Shown: positions 55,027 through 64,000 of the stretch, piece by piece | How positions within the stretch are numbered: the stretch's first letter is position 1 | Layout of the letters: each line of letters starts with the position of its first letter | Assembly: GCA_001599915.1 (NCBI GenBank) | Contig: BCIG01000021.1 | Span: forward strand, 186,001-250,000 | DNA: 64,000 nt | DNA from: Symbiotaphrina buchneri | Lineage: Eukaryota > Ascomycota > Symbiotaphrinales > Symbiotaphrinaceae | Reading direction: 5' to 3' | Made by a program: the position numbers and the translations under genes | The notes under the pieces: model-generated | The model's input: only the letters and a program-made list of their open reading frames with translations | What the model was told of the DNA's origin: nothing | Database searches by the model: none

Positions 55027-57579
55027 ATGATGAGCATGGCACAATCATTTTCTCCACATCCTGCTGGTCTCCCTCAACATGCGGGCGTACCTCATGGCCA
55101 TCCTATGGCGCCCGGCCAACCACCGAACCCTGGCCAACCCGGCGTGCAGCCAACAGCGCAGGGGATGCCGCAGCAGATGCATCCTGGCGTATCAGGGCCT
55201 GGTGGGCCACAAGTTAGCCAAGGAGGGCCCTTGATGGCAGGGTTGCCACCAGGAACGGCACAAGGCCCTACAGGCGGTGGACCGAGTGCGCACGCCCTGT
55301 CGCACCTAAATCCGAATCAAGCGCAGCAAATGTACCATCAACAGCAGCAGCAAATTGCTCAAGCTTGTAAGTGCAGTCTTTTCCGTAGTTCTGTCGAATC
55401 GTCCTGTCTGAATTTTTGTTTTTCTCGCGGTTGCGCCATCTCAACACATGGGAGCGAAAGGGGGCTTAATGTATGACACTGCCTCTTTTCTCCCAGCGCT
55501 GGTGGATGCGGTTGAAGAGTCGACACCAGCAGCGAGGACGCCAAACTCATGAGTTTGCTTCCACCATCCAAGGCCTCTCAGCCCGTGGTGTCTCTGGATG
55601 ATGGGGAACATTATATTTTTGCGAAATGCCTTACCCCTTTGCTTTAGACTGGTCCTTCTCTCCTCCTCTTGTCCTCCCGCTCACTATTCGACAATAGTTG
55701 CCAACAACCCTCAACTTCTGCATCAACAACAGATGCTCCGACAACGACAACAGCAGCAAGCGATGCTACAGCAACAACAGCAACAAGCACAGAATGGAGG
55801 GATGCCGGTGACCCTACCTAACGGTATGCCTCAGGGCATGAACGCGGCCCACCTTGCAGCCATGCAACGACCTGTGAATCTTCCTGCGCATATGCAGCAA
55901 CAACTACAGGTCCAAGCTATTCAGCAACAACAACAAGCGCAACATCAACAGCAGATGATCGCCCAACAGATGGCGTTACAACAGGCGGCAGCTCAAGCAA
56001 GCGGCGCAGGTCAACAAGGGCAGCAAGGGCAAATTAATCATCAGCAGCAACTCCAGGGTATGCAAAATGCGCAAGCGGTGGCAGCTGCGCAGCATCAACA
56101 GCAACAGCAGCAACAAGCGCAACAACAAGCGGCCCAGCAACAACAGCAAGCTGCCCAACAACAACATGCCGCTGCAGCTGCTGCCATGATGCGTGCCACT
56201 CCGCAAAATTCAATCAAAGGCCAGGCAATGTTGAAACTGCTACAGTTTGCTGAACACTTAGGGCAGTATAGGAGCTCAAGAAATCAGAACGGACGTGACA
56301 GCATCAGTTTCTGGGAGCATTTTGTCGAGCGCTTCTTCTCTGACACAGGAGTATTGCGGCAATCCCTTTTCAACCCTAATTTGAACGAGTCTAAGCAGTA
56401 CGAGATAGCGACTCCGCACTTAGCACGCTATTTCTATATGCAGTTCCAAAGTGGCGTGCAGAATCTTCAAATAACTATCGAGAATGCGCGAGAGAGCCAG
56501 TTCGCAAATAACTGCCATTTTGTTGAGAGCTCAAAGTCAAGCTTCATTTACGGGTTCGGGAACGGATGTCGTGTAAGTGGGAGTGTTGATTAAACAAAGC
56601 CTTGGTTGATGCTTACGATAGCAGCTGGTTTGTTCAGGACAACTTCGTGCCCAGTTTGACCAGAGTCTACGAATTGACATATTGGTGTTCACAACGGACG
56701 GGCACGAAGAATTCATTTCAAGGACACAACTCAACAAACTGCTCGCGCCTATAGAATCACCGGACCAGACAAAATCCCCGAAATCCTCCAAAGCCCTAGG
56801 CAAACAACGCTCGCAACAGAAAGCTCTGCAACAGCAGCGCCAGTTCGTACTACCGGAGTCTCCTGTCAATGAGTACGGCGTGACCAATGATGTGCAGCAA
56901 TTCTTGGAGGTAAGCCATGCCCACGAACTCGAATTATGCCGCTTTCTTTCGCTGACAGAAGATGTGTGTCCAGCTCGGCGAGACGATGTCTCAGATGCAG
57001 CCTCTTTTCGAATTTTGGCAACGTAACCCGCACCTCAGTCCTCAAGAAGCCCTCGCCCAGTTAGTCGAGTCATTCCAGTCAAACCCCATGGGTATGAATA
57101 TGAACAACGCAAGCAACATCAACAACATGAACCTGAATATGGCCATGGCCATGAACATGAATCATGCTGGGCTTGCTCTCCCGCCGAACATGAACCCGGC
57201 TCTTCAGACGTCGGGTCAGCGCACACCTGGTATGCCAAATCAACAGAACCAGTTCGCTTCGCCTTCTGCTCCCCATCTCAACCTTCCTGGCTCGCCTCAT
57301 GTTGGAGTTGGCGCTGGCGGCGTGCATACTCCTAGCCCCGCCCAAAATCATCTGCAAGCCCCCGTGCTTGTGGCGCAGCATAGTCAGCAGGGTACGAACA
57401 GCAGCCAAGGAACGAGCGCGAACACGAGCCCGAACGTCACCAACAAACGGCGCAGGGCAAGCGCAGTAAAGGTGGAAGGCGGCGACGATGGAGCGGGTGT
57501 CGAGGTCAATGGCGCGAACCCGAAGGTGAAGGCAAGCCCGCGCGTTGGGGGCAAGAGACAGAAAGGTACTAATGCTTGA
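55027..57579 (+). CDS. ptaB: LIM-domain-binding transcriptional co-regulator PtaB
   Basis: PtaB is the LIM-binding (Ldb1-like) partner of SomA/Flo8-type factors that control adhesion and development in filamentous fungi. Four exons (introns 55367-55697, 56573-56621, 56910-56973) give 702 residues. The N-terminus is Pro/Gly/Gln-rich, followed by long Gln/Ala tracts to about residue 280. The folded LIM-binding core is IKGQAMLKLLQFAEHLGQY.., FWEHFVERFFSDTGVLRQSL, YEIATPHLARYFYMQFQSGV, then QLVCSGQLRAQFDQSLRIDIL and RQFVLPESPVNEYGVTNDVQQFLE. An Asn/Met-rich tail ends in a basic nuclear-type KRRRASAVKVE and GGKRQK. The first intron is long for this window (331 nt). The match to the family is strong. 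Confidence 0.92.
55716..56190 (+). repeat. Poly-Gln/Ala coding repeats in ptaB
   Basis: Dense CAA/CAG runs with GCC/GCT interruptions encode multiple glutamine tracts and an alanine run just before the LIM-binding core. Length variation between strains is likely. Confidence 0.85.
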
Positions 57580-57995
57580 TTATTGACGTATAATCGAATA
57601 TGGTTGGCTTTGGGTCGGTTCAATCTTCGGTTTCGGAAAGTGTGCTCATTCAGCGCGGAGTTGTTCATCCTGGATAGGGCTCGCATAGGCGTTACTTTTT
57701 TCCGCATGGAGTCCAAATACCCTTCGGTCTCCTGGGCTGTGGACTGTGGAGTCTGTACCTAATGTTTCTTGTATCATACTGGTCGGTCAATTGAACGGCG
57801 GTTCTGGTGGCACAGTCGGGCGGTGGATGCTGATGTCCATCGAGGGCTGTTTTGCACGACATAGGTCCTGGTTCTTGTATTTGGTCTTCTACATTAGATT
57901 TCCGTCGATAGCGAAGGAAAAAGCGCGCAATGGATATCAAAGGAAGGAGCGAAGAGGTTCTTGTCTCATTCTCTTCTTTCTGCTGGATGGTGACG
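57580..57995. other. Intergenic region between convergent genes
   Basis: Between ptaB and ureG stops. No coding content recognised. Confidence 0.5.
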
Positions 57996-58971
57996 TTAGA
58001 CTCCTTCGGCTCCAGGCTCGTTCTTGTAGGCGCCACTGCTTTTCCATGCGCTCAGGATCAGCCCCACGATATGATCCACATTCTTCCCATGCTTGACCTG
58101 GGCAAAGATAGTCGGTCCTCCTTCTCTGGATGTGGAGTCAGCAGCTAGTCGTCGCGAAGTTGTACCAGAGAGACACATGCACACCTCATCCTTTGGGCGT
58201 CCCTCTCCATCACCCCCAAATCTGCCCCGACCGCCTCGGCCAAATCTGTCTTGTTCACGACCAACAGGTCACTTTGCGTGATTCCCGGGCCGCCCTTCCT
58301 CGGTATCTTGTCACCGCCGCTCACATCGATCACATAGATTATGTAGTCTGCCAATTCACGCGAGTAGTTGGCCGCCAGGTTGTCGCCACCAGACTCGATC
58401 AGCAGCAATTGCGTCTTGAACTCCCGATGCAAGTCCTCCAGCGCGGAGAGATTGGCGCTGATGTCTTCGCGCACCGCCGCGTGCGGGCAACCCCCGGTCT
58501 CAATGGCCCGGATCCTCTCCGCAGGCAGAGCCTCGTGGCGGGTTAAAAATTCCTGGTCTTCTCTACAGGCGGGAGGTGGAGCCACGGGTCAGGCTAGAGC
58601 CCGGTAAAGTAATATGAGGAGGTGACATACCGAGTAAAGATATCATTGGTGACGGCCGCTATGTTATATTGGTCCCTCAAGGCTCGACACAGGGCTAGCA
58701 TGAGCGCCGTCTTGCCCGATCCCACAGGCCTGCTCGCGCCGTGCAAGTCAGCGGTGATTGCAGCTTACAATAACGTGAAGCCCGCGTACCCGCCGATCCC
58801 TATGGTAAACGCCCGGTCGTCCCAGTTCCGCCCTTGAATTATTGGAGGCTCCCTGCCTAGGTACGACCCGGGGCCGTCCAGGATCTCGTGCGTGTGGCCA
58901 TGGTCACCGCCAGCGTGGGAGTGCGATTGTCCCTCGTGCTCATGGCTATGCGATGCTACAGCGGCGGCCAT
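57996..58971 (-). CDS. ureG: Urease accessory GTPase UreG
   Basis: UreG is a cytosolic SIMIBI GTPase that delivers nickel to urease. Four exons (introns 58730-58789, 58563-58630, 58126-58184) give 262 residues. The start at 58971 leads into a His-rich nickel-binding N-terminus ([20 protein letters not shown]). The P-loop [20 protein letters not shown] is created by the first splice. Next come [62 protein letters not shown] and the guanine-specificity motif [17 protein letters not shown]. The C-terminus [17 protein letters not shown] matches the family. All nucleotide- and metal-binding motifs are present, so the gene looks functional. Confidence 0.96.
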
Positions 58972-59427
58972 TACGGACGGGCAGAATGGAGAGAAGAGAA
59001 GAAGACGATGTATGGTACAGAAAGGGGGGTCTGCTCTCACTCTAAAAACCGAATGTCGGGTCGGGTTTATGCAGCATCAGATGCAGTCGCCTGGAAAGAC
59101 CCCCAATCGCAGGAGTAGACAGTATCCTAGCCCCGGTAGGTAAGTACCTTAGCTAGAGCTGCACCTACCTACCTTAATCTACCTTACCTACCTAAACTGC
59201 ACCCGATGATTCATACCGCAGCTAAGCTTTTGCATAGCGGCAAGGCCGATGTGTCAAAGCTGCCGCGTCAGATCACGATTCAGATATCTCGCGATATCAT
59301 CCTTCCTTCTAATCATCCCAGCCTACGAAGATCAGTCACCTTACAGAAAGCTAATGTGCCAGAAGTGGGTGTTCATGATTCGATCAATTGTCTAGAAAGA
59401 GACCATTCCGCTCCGCCCCTTTTCGTA
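58972..59427. promoter_or_regulatory. Divergent promoter region of ureG and GNAT gene
   Basis: A TACCTTAGC/TACCTACC cluster lies at 59135-59195. The frame leading into the GNAT gene is open from ATG 59206, so the coding start could be earlier than the one chosen. Confidence 0.5.
59135..59195. repeat. TACCT/AGGTA pentamer cluster
   Basis: About seven TACCT or AGGTA units in 60 bp, in the gap between ureG and the acetyltransferase gene. Confidence 0.75.
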
Positions 59428-60323
59428 ATGGAATTCGAAGACGGTGAGCCCTTCATGCGCCTGCCATCTCCACACAGCAATATACGTATTACTCCGCTGC
59501 GTGACTCTGACGGCGATGCGGTCATCGAAATCCTAAACGACCCGCGCGTCTATATGCAAATAACCGGACCGCCGTATCCATATACCCGAAAGGACTGGGA
59601 GAGTTATCTTGCCCTTGTGAGCGAAGCCTCAACCGAAGCATTAAATGAGTGGGCAGTCGTCGAAACCTCTAAGCGGAAGGCGAACGGTGGAGGCTTGAAA
59701 GGGCAAGAGGGCTCTCCCTGGGTTGGGAAGGGCTTACCTATCACAGCGATCCGTGAGGTGGACGAGGACGCCTCCAAGCAGAGGTATTTGGGCGAAATCA
59801 CTATTCGGAAATGCCAGTTTCTCGCAGTGACAGATGCGTTGGAAAGGGAGACGCTAAAACATGAGAATGATTGCCGACCAGCAGGGGATCCGCAAACCAT
59901 CTGGGAGATTGGTTGTAAGTGCGGTCTCTTGCTTGACACTACATTTCATTAGCCACGAACGCAGCTCCATAGTGGCGCTCTGCTTGTTTCGTTCCCTATT
60001 CTCAACTTTTGTCGTCATCCATGTGATGTTGTGCCCTCCTGAAGTCTGACACCACGGTAGTCTACCTTTGTCCCTCAGTTCATGGACGAGGGATCATGCC
60101 CACAGTGTTGGGCAAGCTGCTCGACGGTTTCTTGATCCCGTACCTGAATGTTCACCACATCATAGGCGATTATCTGGAGAACAACAAAGCGAGTAGAAGA
60201 GTGTTCGAAAAGATTGGATTCATATTCGATCGATTAACTCCCGAAGCTATAGAACTGCCAGAGAGCAAGACCGGTGTCGAGGGTAAAAGAATAGGATTGG
60301 GTGTCATGAAGTGGCAGCTGTAA
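59428..60323 (+). CDS. GNAT-family N-acetyltransferase
   Basis: These enzymes transfer acetyl from acetyl-CoA to amines, here probably of the RimJ/RimL-like type. Two exons (intron 59915-60060) give 249 residues from ATG 59428 (MEFEDGEPFMRL). ATG 59206 would add 74 residues of unconserved sequence. The N-terminus IRITPLRDSDGDAVIEILND is the usual beta-1/alpha-1 region, then YPYTRKDWESYL. After the join the acetyl-CoA loop reads YLCPSVHGRGIMPTVLGKLLD, and the tail NNKASRRVFEKIGF is the classical C-terminal GNAT motif. The acceptor at 60060 (GGTAG) was chosen because it restores EIGFYLCPS; a later CAG would delete the strand before the CoA loop. The substrate is unknown. Confidence 0.85.
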
Positions 60324-60515
60324 TCCGAGGACGACAGATGGTGTCTCTCGAGGAAATGAATTCGTGTTACGGACATAAACTCAATATGCCCCCCAGATTG
60401 CTTTCCTTGGTGGCGGCTGAGAAGACCCGTGTAGGACCGCGCCGAACCCCTACCCCTGACCAAATCCCTGAATGTAACGCGGTAGGACCGCCGTAACTCC
60501 AGCCAGCCGATGTGT

Positions 60516-63074
60516 TTATGCACGCAACGTCGAAGTTGGACTATTCTCGCCACTTCGCTGTTCGATGGGGGAGGTGCCTAGAGGTCGCACCCGCGTCCCA
60601 ACAAATCCTTTCCTGTTCCTACCAGTCCTTCCTCGGCCCAGCCAATTGTGTTTCAAAGTCTTGCTCAAATCCTCCATCTTCCGCTGTGCCTCATCTCCGC
60701 TCTGTACGCTCGCTAAGACACTCACACATTGTAACATGCGACCAACTAATTCCGTCACGCGAGCAGAATCTGAGGCCGCAGATCTTGACCAGGCAACCTG
60801 GGGGCCTGTAAAGGTCGATAAGCCCGGCTCTGGAGTGATTCTCGGGGTGTAATTGTTCGCTGAGGATGTGTTCGAAGTTGCACGGCTTCTGCCACCGACT
60901 GAAGTGGAGGAACGGTCGCTGAGTAGTGTGGACCCTTGAGAATTGAAGCTGGAGACAGCCGCATCCAGGCTGTGGGCGGTCCCTGGGCGGCCACTGGAAC
61001 TACTCTCCGGGCTCGTACTTAGCATTTGGACGCCGGCATTGATGCTCTCGAGGCTGAGTCGCGAGAAGATTGCTTTCAGTGTGTCGTGTCTCTTCAAGAT
61101 GACGCTGTCACGGTAGCTTATTAGGACTATGCGCCTCACGTCAAGCTCTTCCCGTGAAGGCGAGCCTATCCCATCAGATTTGGCCTCCGGTAATACTCCC
61201 CAGTACTCTACCGCTTCCCGGGAGGTCAAAATTTGACCACGACCTTTGAATTCAAGGTCAAGCGGGAGGAAAACAGCTTGCATGTAGGGCAATATGGTGC
61301 AGAACACGTTGAGCCACATGTCCACAAGGCGTGTTACTAGGCGCTCTTCTGGCACACGGTGTAATGTGTGCTCAAGAGAAGAGAACCCCGTATTTAGCAG
61401 ATCCCGAAGGTCTTCGATGACCACGATTGGAGCATTTGTACGAATGCAGCGATGCAAGTATGCGCTTGGGAAGGTCAGTAAGATCAGCCACGTGTATATA
61501 AGGGTGTAGAAAACAAACATCACAATCTTGTTAAGGTCTTCAACAGGCATCCTGAGATCATCCCCCTCGAAGACTCCTAGCAGCCTTGCCCTAAGAAATG
61601 GCCAGGCATCTTCCGCAGTCATGCCTGCAGGCCCAATTCCGTGAAGGCTCGGTGCAGTACTAGTATCCCAAGGCAGGCTAGTATTACTATGGGAGGACCA
61701 TACTGTGCCCACGTTTGGTTGACCAAGGTAGGAAGCCGCTGCCACAGCGTCGTAGCTACTAGATCCAGGCCATGCATCGGCGTCTCTTTGGTTAGCTTCG
61801 GACGCGATTGCAGCCTTTTCCTCTTTCCTCTTTTCGCGTAATGCTCGGCCTCCATGCCTCAGATCCAGACCGCTCATAGATTTCGCGAAGCTTGTTGTAG
61901 CTGGAGTAGGGGAAGAGGGCGCAAAAGAGTAGAGTGACTGGGGCGCATTAGGATCCAAGGGCCTGGAATTGCTCGAGGCGGAGGATAAAGGCAGGTGATG
62001 ATGGTCATCCTTATCCTTGCCTTTATGTAATTTCTGACGCGATAGAAAGTGATGCTTATGCTTCTCCTTGTCCTTTTCCAGATTCGTACTCCTATCCGCC
62101 GGAACCAAAGTGGACGTAGATGTATTGGCTGATGAATAAATCGACGACGATCCGGATGCTGTCGAGTCGGCAAGGCTGGTCAATGATGCATTTGGTAGTC
62201 GGCCAACAGGGGTAGCACCATAGAAACCAAGCTTGTTCGGACTTGGTACAGAGCCCTTGCGGTCTGCGTCCTTTGATGTAACAATGTTCTTTGGCTTAGA
62301 GAAAAGCTTGATCTTGGACTTCTCAGACTTTGGCTTTTGATCCTTTTCGGGAATATTCAGCTGGGCATGCTCGCCAGGGGAAAGCCCTGGAGAAATCTGA
62401 GGGCTACGAGGATATGCAGCACTGGCGGCTGCAGCTGAGGCATTAACGTTCGGCAGTCCTAGTACTAGCCCGCCTTGAGGCATTTGCATAGGAGAGACCC
62501 TTGCGGACGTAGCAAGATGAGCTTGCCCAATATGCACAGGAGTCGGCCTCCGATTGCCCGGCAAAGGGGGTGATTGTTGACTAGCTACAGGAGCTGTATC
62601 TGAACGTTTTCTCAAATGCTGTGCTGAAGGCCGATGGAGCATTGCAGCTTGTGCAGCTATCTGCGAGGCTGTAAGGTTTGTGGTTCCGGAAGCCTTGGAT
62701 GCTGTACCACTAGCAGAAGGTAAAGTCGGCTCAAAGAAACCTTGGGAATGAGTCCGACCATGTCGGCCCTGACGAGAAGAATCGCTTCCAATAAGCGGCG
62801 AGGCCTTCCGGAAGGGCATATCGCCATGCAGTGGACCATTTCCCGGTCTAGTCTGTCCTTGGAGACTGGCCGTACTGCTGCCACCGTCCACCTGGAGCGT
62901 GCCAGGTAGACGCTTACCGACGGTCACTGCAGTCACCCGGGAGGACGTCGAAGAATCGCTGGACGACGAAGACGGGTTTCGTTCGACACTTCCCTGAGCT
63001 GACGGTCTCGTACTGCCCGCTGAGGGATTTGGGGATGGTCTGCCATACTGATGCGGCTGTAGACGGCCACTCAT
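60516..63074 (-). CDS. hbrB: HbrB/Bit61-like TORC2 subunit
   Basis: HbrB (yeast Bit61/Bit2, human PRR5/Protor) is a TORC2 component at the plasma membrane; in Aspergillus its loss gives hyperbranching. ATG 63074 and one intron at 61465-61518 give 834 residues. The N-terminal 480 residues are disordered and Ser/Pro-rich with basic patches (SEKSKIKLFSKPKNIV). The HbrB core follows: TAEDAWPFLRARLLGVFEGDDLRMPVEDLN, then, after splicing, HRCIRTNAPIVVIEDLRDLL and FSSLEHTLHRVPEERLVTRL. MWLNVFCTILPYMQAVFLPL and RRIVLISYRDSVILKR complete it. The 54-nt intron has no stop and keeps frame, so raw translation gives 852 residues with a false hydrophobic insert. The family call is firm. Confidence 0.93.
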   Translation of the reverse strand: MSGRLQPHQYGRPSPNPSAGSTRPSAQGSVERNPSSSSSDSSTSSRVTAVTVGKRLPGTLQVDGGSSTASLQGQTRPGNGPLHGDMPFRKASPLIGSDSSRQGRHGRTHSQGFFEPTLPSASGTASKASGTTNLTASQIAAQAAMLHRPSAQHLRKRSDTAPVASQQSPPLPGNRRPTPVHIGQAHLATSARVSPMQMPQGGLVLGLPNVNASAAAASAAYPRSPQISPGLSPGEHAQLNIPEKDQKPKSEKSKIKLFSKPKNIVTSKDADRKGSVPSPNKLGFYGATPVGRLPNASLTSLADSTASGSSSIYSSANTSTSTLVPADRSTNLEKDKEKHKHHFLSRQKLHKGKDKDDHHHLPLSSASSNSRPLDPNAPQSLYSFAPSSPTPATTSFAKSMSGLDLRHGGRALREKRKEEKAAIASEANQRDADAWPGSSSYDAVAAASYLGQPNVGTVWSSHSNTSLPWDTSTAPSLHGIGPAGMTAEDAWPFLRARLLGVFEGDDLRMPVEDLNKIVMFVFYTLIYTWLILLTFPSAYLHRCIRTNAPIVVIEDLRDLLNTGFSSLEHTLHRVPEERLVTRLVDMWLNVFCTILPYMQAVFLPLDLEFKGRGQILTSREAVEYWGVLPEAKSDGIGSPSREELDVRRIVLISYRDSVILKRHDTLKAIFSRLSLESINAGVQMLSTSPESSSSGRPGTAHSLDAAVSSFNSQGSTLLSDRSSTSVGGRSRATSNTSSANNYTPRITPEPGLSTFTGPQVAWSRSAASDSARVTELVGRMLQCVSVLASVQSGDEAQRKMEDLSKTLKHNWLGRGRTGRNRKGFVGTRVRPLGTSPIEQRSGENSPTSTLRA
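61465..61518 (-). other. In-frame, stop-free 54-nt intron in hbrB
   Basis: Donor GTTTGT, branch-like CTGAC and acceptor CCAAG on the minus strand. Retention adds 18 residues (FVFYTLIYTWLILLTFPS) that look like a membrane helix in the middle of a soluble domain; removal gives EDLNKIVI-AYLHRCIRT as in relatives. Confidence 0.82.
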
Positions 63075-63525
63075 TGCTTGCAGCAAATTCACGGGTCAGG
63101 TGTTAGTTGCGCAACTCCATTCACTGTGTTCCGGCGAGACGTCTCGTGTTCCGCGTTGTGACCTTGAAACCTAGAGCTACCTACCAGGAACCGGTAGTAG
63201 ATAGACGGCTTCAATCAATAAAAAAGAGCAGAGGGACGAAATCTGTGACGGGCACCACAATTTACAAGCTCGGGATACCCCTTAGGTAGGTAAGTATAGG
63301 CAGGCAAGGTAGGGTAATATGTAGCAAGTCAAGGTACCTGGTAGGTATACGATGTAAGTTGCCTAATCCGCTGACAATCCCGGGGATCGGGTTGACGATC
63401 CCCCAGCATTAAATCTAAAACGGTAGCTGCTAGAGGCTTGTTCCAACCACCAACGGCCAAAACACTTCAACACCCACGGTCACAAAATCCGCCAAACAGT
63501 CAACGGACCCCGTCAGCAGCCAAAA
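63075..63525. promoter_or_regulatory. Divergent promoter region of hbrB and GON7
   Basis: Gene-free, with a pentamer cluster (TAGGTAGGTAAG and AAGGTACCTGGTAGG) at 63282-63350. No other motif was recognised. Confidence 0.5.
63282..63350. repeat. AGGTA/TACCT pentamer cluster
   Basis: Several AGGTA-type units within 70 bp, upstream of GON7. Confidence 0.7.
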
Positions 63526-63828
63526 ATGGGATCAGCCAACGAGCAGCAGCGCATCCCGCTCACCGCAGTTTATGCTGCGCCCGGCTCCTCCGAGACATTC
63601 CTGCAAAGCCTACCGTCAGTACCCAAGGATCCAATGACCAAGGAAAAGACTGCATATTTGTCCGCTTTACGAGCAGCCGTCCCAAAGCTGCAAGACGAGG
63701 TCAATGTCTTTTTGACTCAGAAAATGGAGGAGGACAAAGCAGCTGCGTCCACGTCCACCAACATTTCTAGGATAGATGAACAAAAGGAGGAAGAGCAATA
63801 TGGCGAGGAAGTGGTGGAGGAGGATTGA
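63526..63828 (+). CDS. GON7: EKC/KEOPS complex subunit Gon7
   Basis: Gon7 is a small, largely disordered subunit of the KEOPS complex, which makes the t6A modification of tRNA and affects telomeres and transcription. A single exon gives 100 residues. The conserved fungal motifs are all visible: TAVYAAPGSSETFLQSLPS, KEKTAYLSALRAAVPKLQDEVN, FLTQKMEEDKAAA and the acidic C-terminus YGEEVVEED. Start is ATG 63526. No intron is needed. Length and motif order match fungal homologues as I know them. Confidence 0.9.
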   Translation: MGSANEQQRIPLTAVYAAPGSSETFLQSLPSVPKDPMTKEKTAYLSALRAAVPKLQDEVNVFLTQKMEEDKAAASTSTNISRIDEQKEEEQYGEEVVEED

Positions 63829-64000
63829 AGGGCAAGCTTGGTTCAGATCACATTCTACAAGCTCAAGCAGAGCTGCACCACGGCGTCGCAACAATGAGGT
63901 CTTTCTTCAGCTGGGTATCTCTAGTCTATGATGCGGAAAAGCAGCCCCGAGACCGGCGACGCATGTCCAACCAGTCTACTGGTACTGGGATTCGAGCATC

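Noticed and set aside
59206-59427. N-terminal 74-residue extension of the GNAT enzyme
   Set aside because: The sequence before MEFEDGEPFMRL has no GNAT-like content and directly follows an intergenic pentamer cluster, so the later ATG is preferred; transcript data could overturn this.
1-64000. tRNA or 5S rRNA genes
   Set aside because: I scanned for B-box-like GGTTCGA-N-TCC sequences and found none with a matching A box; a dedicated tRNA scan would settle it.
1-64000. CRISPR arrays, operons or integrases
   Set aside because: Spliced genes and fungal protein families show a eukaryotic chromosome; no regularly spaced repeats of CRISPR type occur.

Overview
The window looks like a euchromatic chromosome segment from a filamentous ascomycete (Pezizomycotina). 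The evidence is dense packing on both strands (26 protein genes in 64 kb), many short introns (mostly 46-70 nt, GT..AG), and fungal families such as PtaB, HbrB/Bit61, Ies2, Gon7, Mus7/Mms22 and a Pezizomycotina-type MFS transporter. The species cannot be fixed from sequence alone. No tRNA, rRNA, CRISPR array or provirus-like element was seen. All gene models were joined by eye from conserved protein blocks and splice sites, and every joined model except xanthine dehydrogenase closes in frame.

Layout. 1-9.4 kb: xanthine dehydrogenase (minus, runs off the left edge, with one base apparently missing), an ADP-ribosylglycohydrolase (plus), a three-KH RNA-binding protein (minus), then about 2 kb without a gene. 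9.4-16 kb: a 1322-residue protein with a C-terminal MYND-like finger (plus), facing a nine-exon kynurenine aminotransferase (minus) that has a 14-nt exon. 16-20 kb: an extended SDR and a D-xylonate-dehydratase-like IlvD/Edd enzyme, divergent from one 0.56-kb promoter region and possibly a sugar-oxidation pair. 20-27 kb: Mgs1/WRNIP1, INO80 subunit Ies2, and a DUF726/TMCO4 membrane protein. 27-32 kb: a TauD/TfdA dioxygenase and a seven-exon MFS transporter, then a gene-poor stretch. 32-38 kb: mitochondrial GatC-like protein and alpha-SNAP (divergent), then a mitochondrial AAA ATPase. 38 kb: a 289-bp inverted-repeat element with an 8-bp direct repeat at its ends (hAT-like MITE).

39-53 kb: a Gag1-clamp (DUF4050) protein, Mms22, a small membrane protein, FRA10AC1, and the ribosome-biogenesis genes TSR1 and UTP7, which share a 305-bp divergent promoter. 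53-64 kb: the adhesion/development co-regulator PtaB behind a long gene-free upstream region, urease accessory UreG, a GNAT acetyltransferase, TORC2 subunit HbrB, and KEOPS subunit Gon7.

Most genes are housekeeping and unrelated to one another. The groupings that carry functional meaning are TSR1/UTP7 (small-subunit processome and 40S assembly), GatC/Sec17 (shared promoter only), and the SDR/dehydratase pair. Intergenic DNA is repeatedly marked by runs of the pentamer AGGTA/TACCT and by clusters of GATA-factor-type CTTATC sites. I found no convincing wholly new multi-gene system. The best leads are the SDR/dehydratase pair, the inverted-repeat element, the orphan MYND-like protein, and two introns that leave no stop codon when unspliced.
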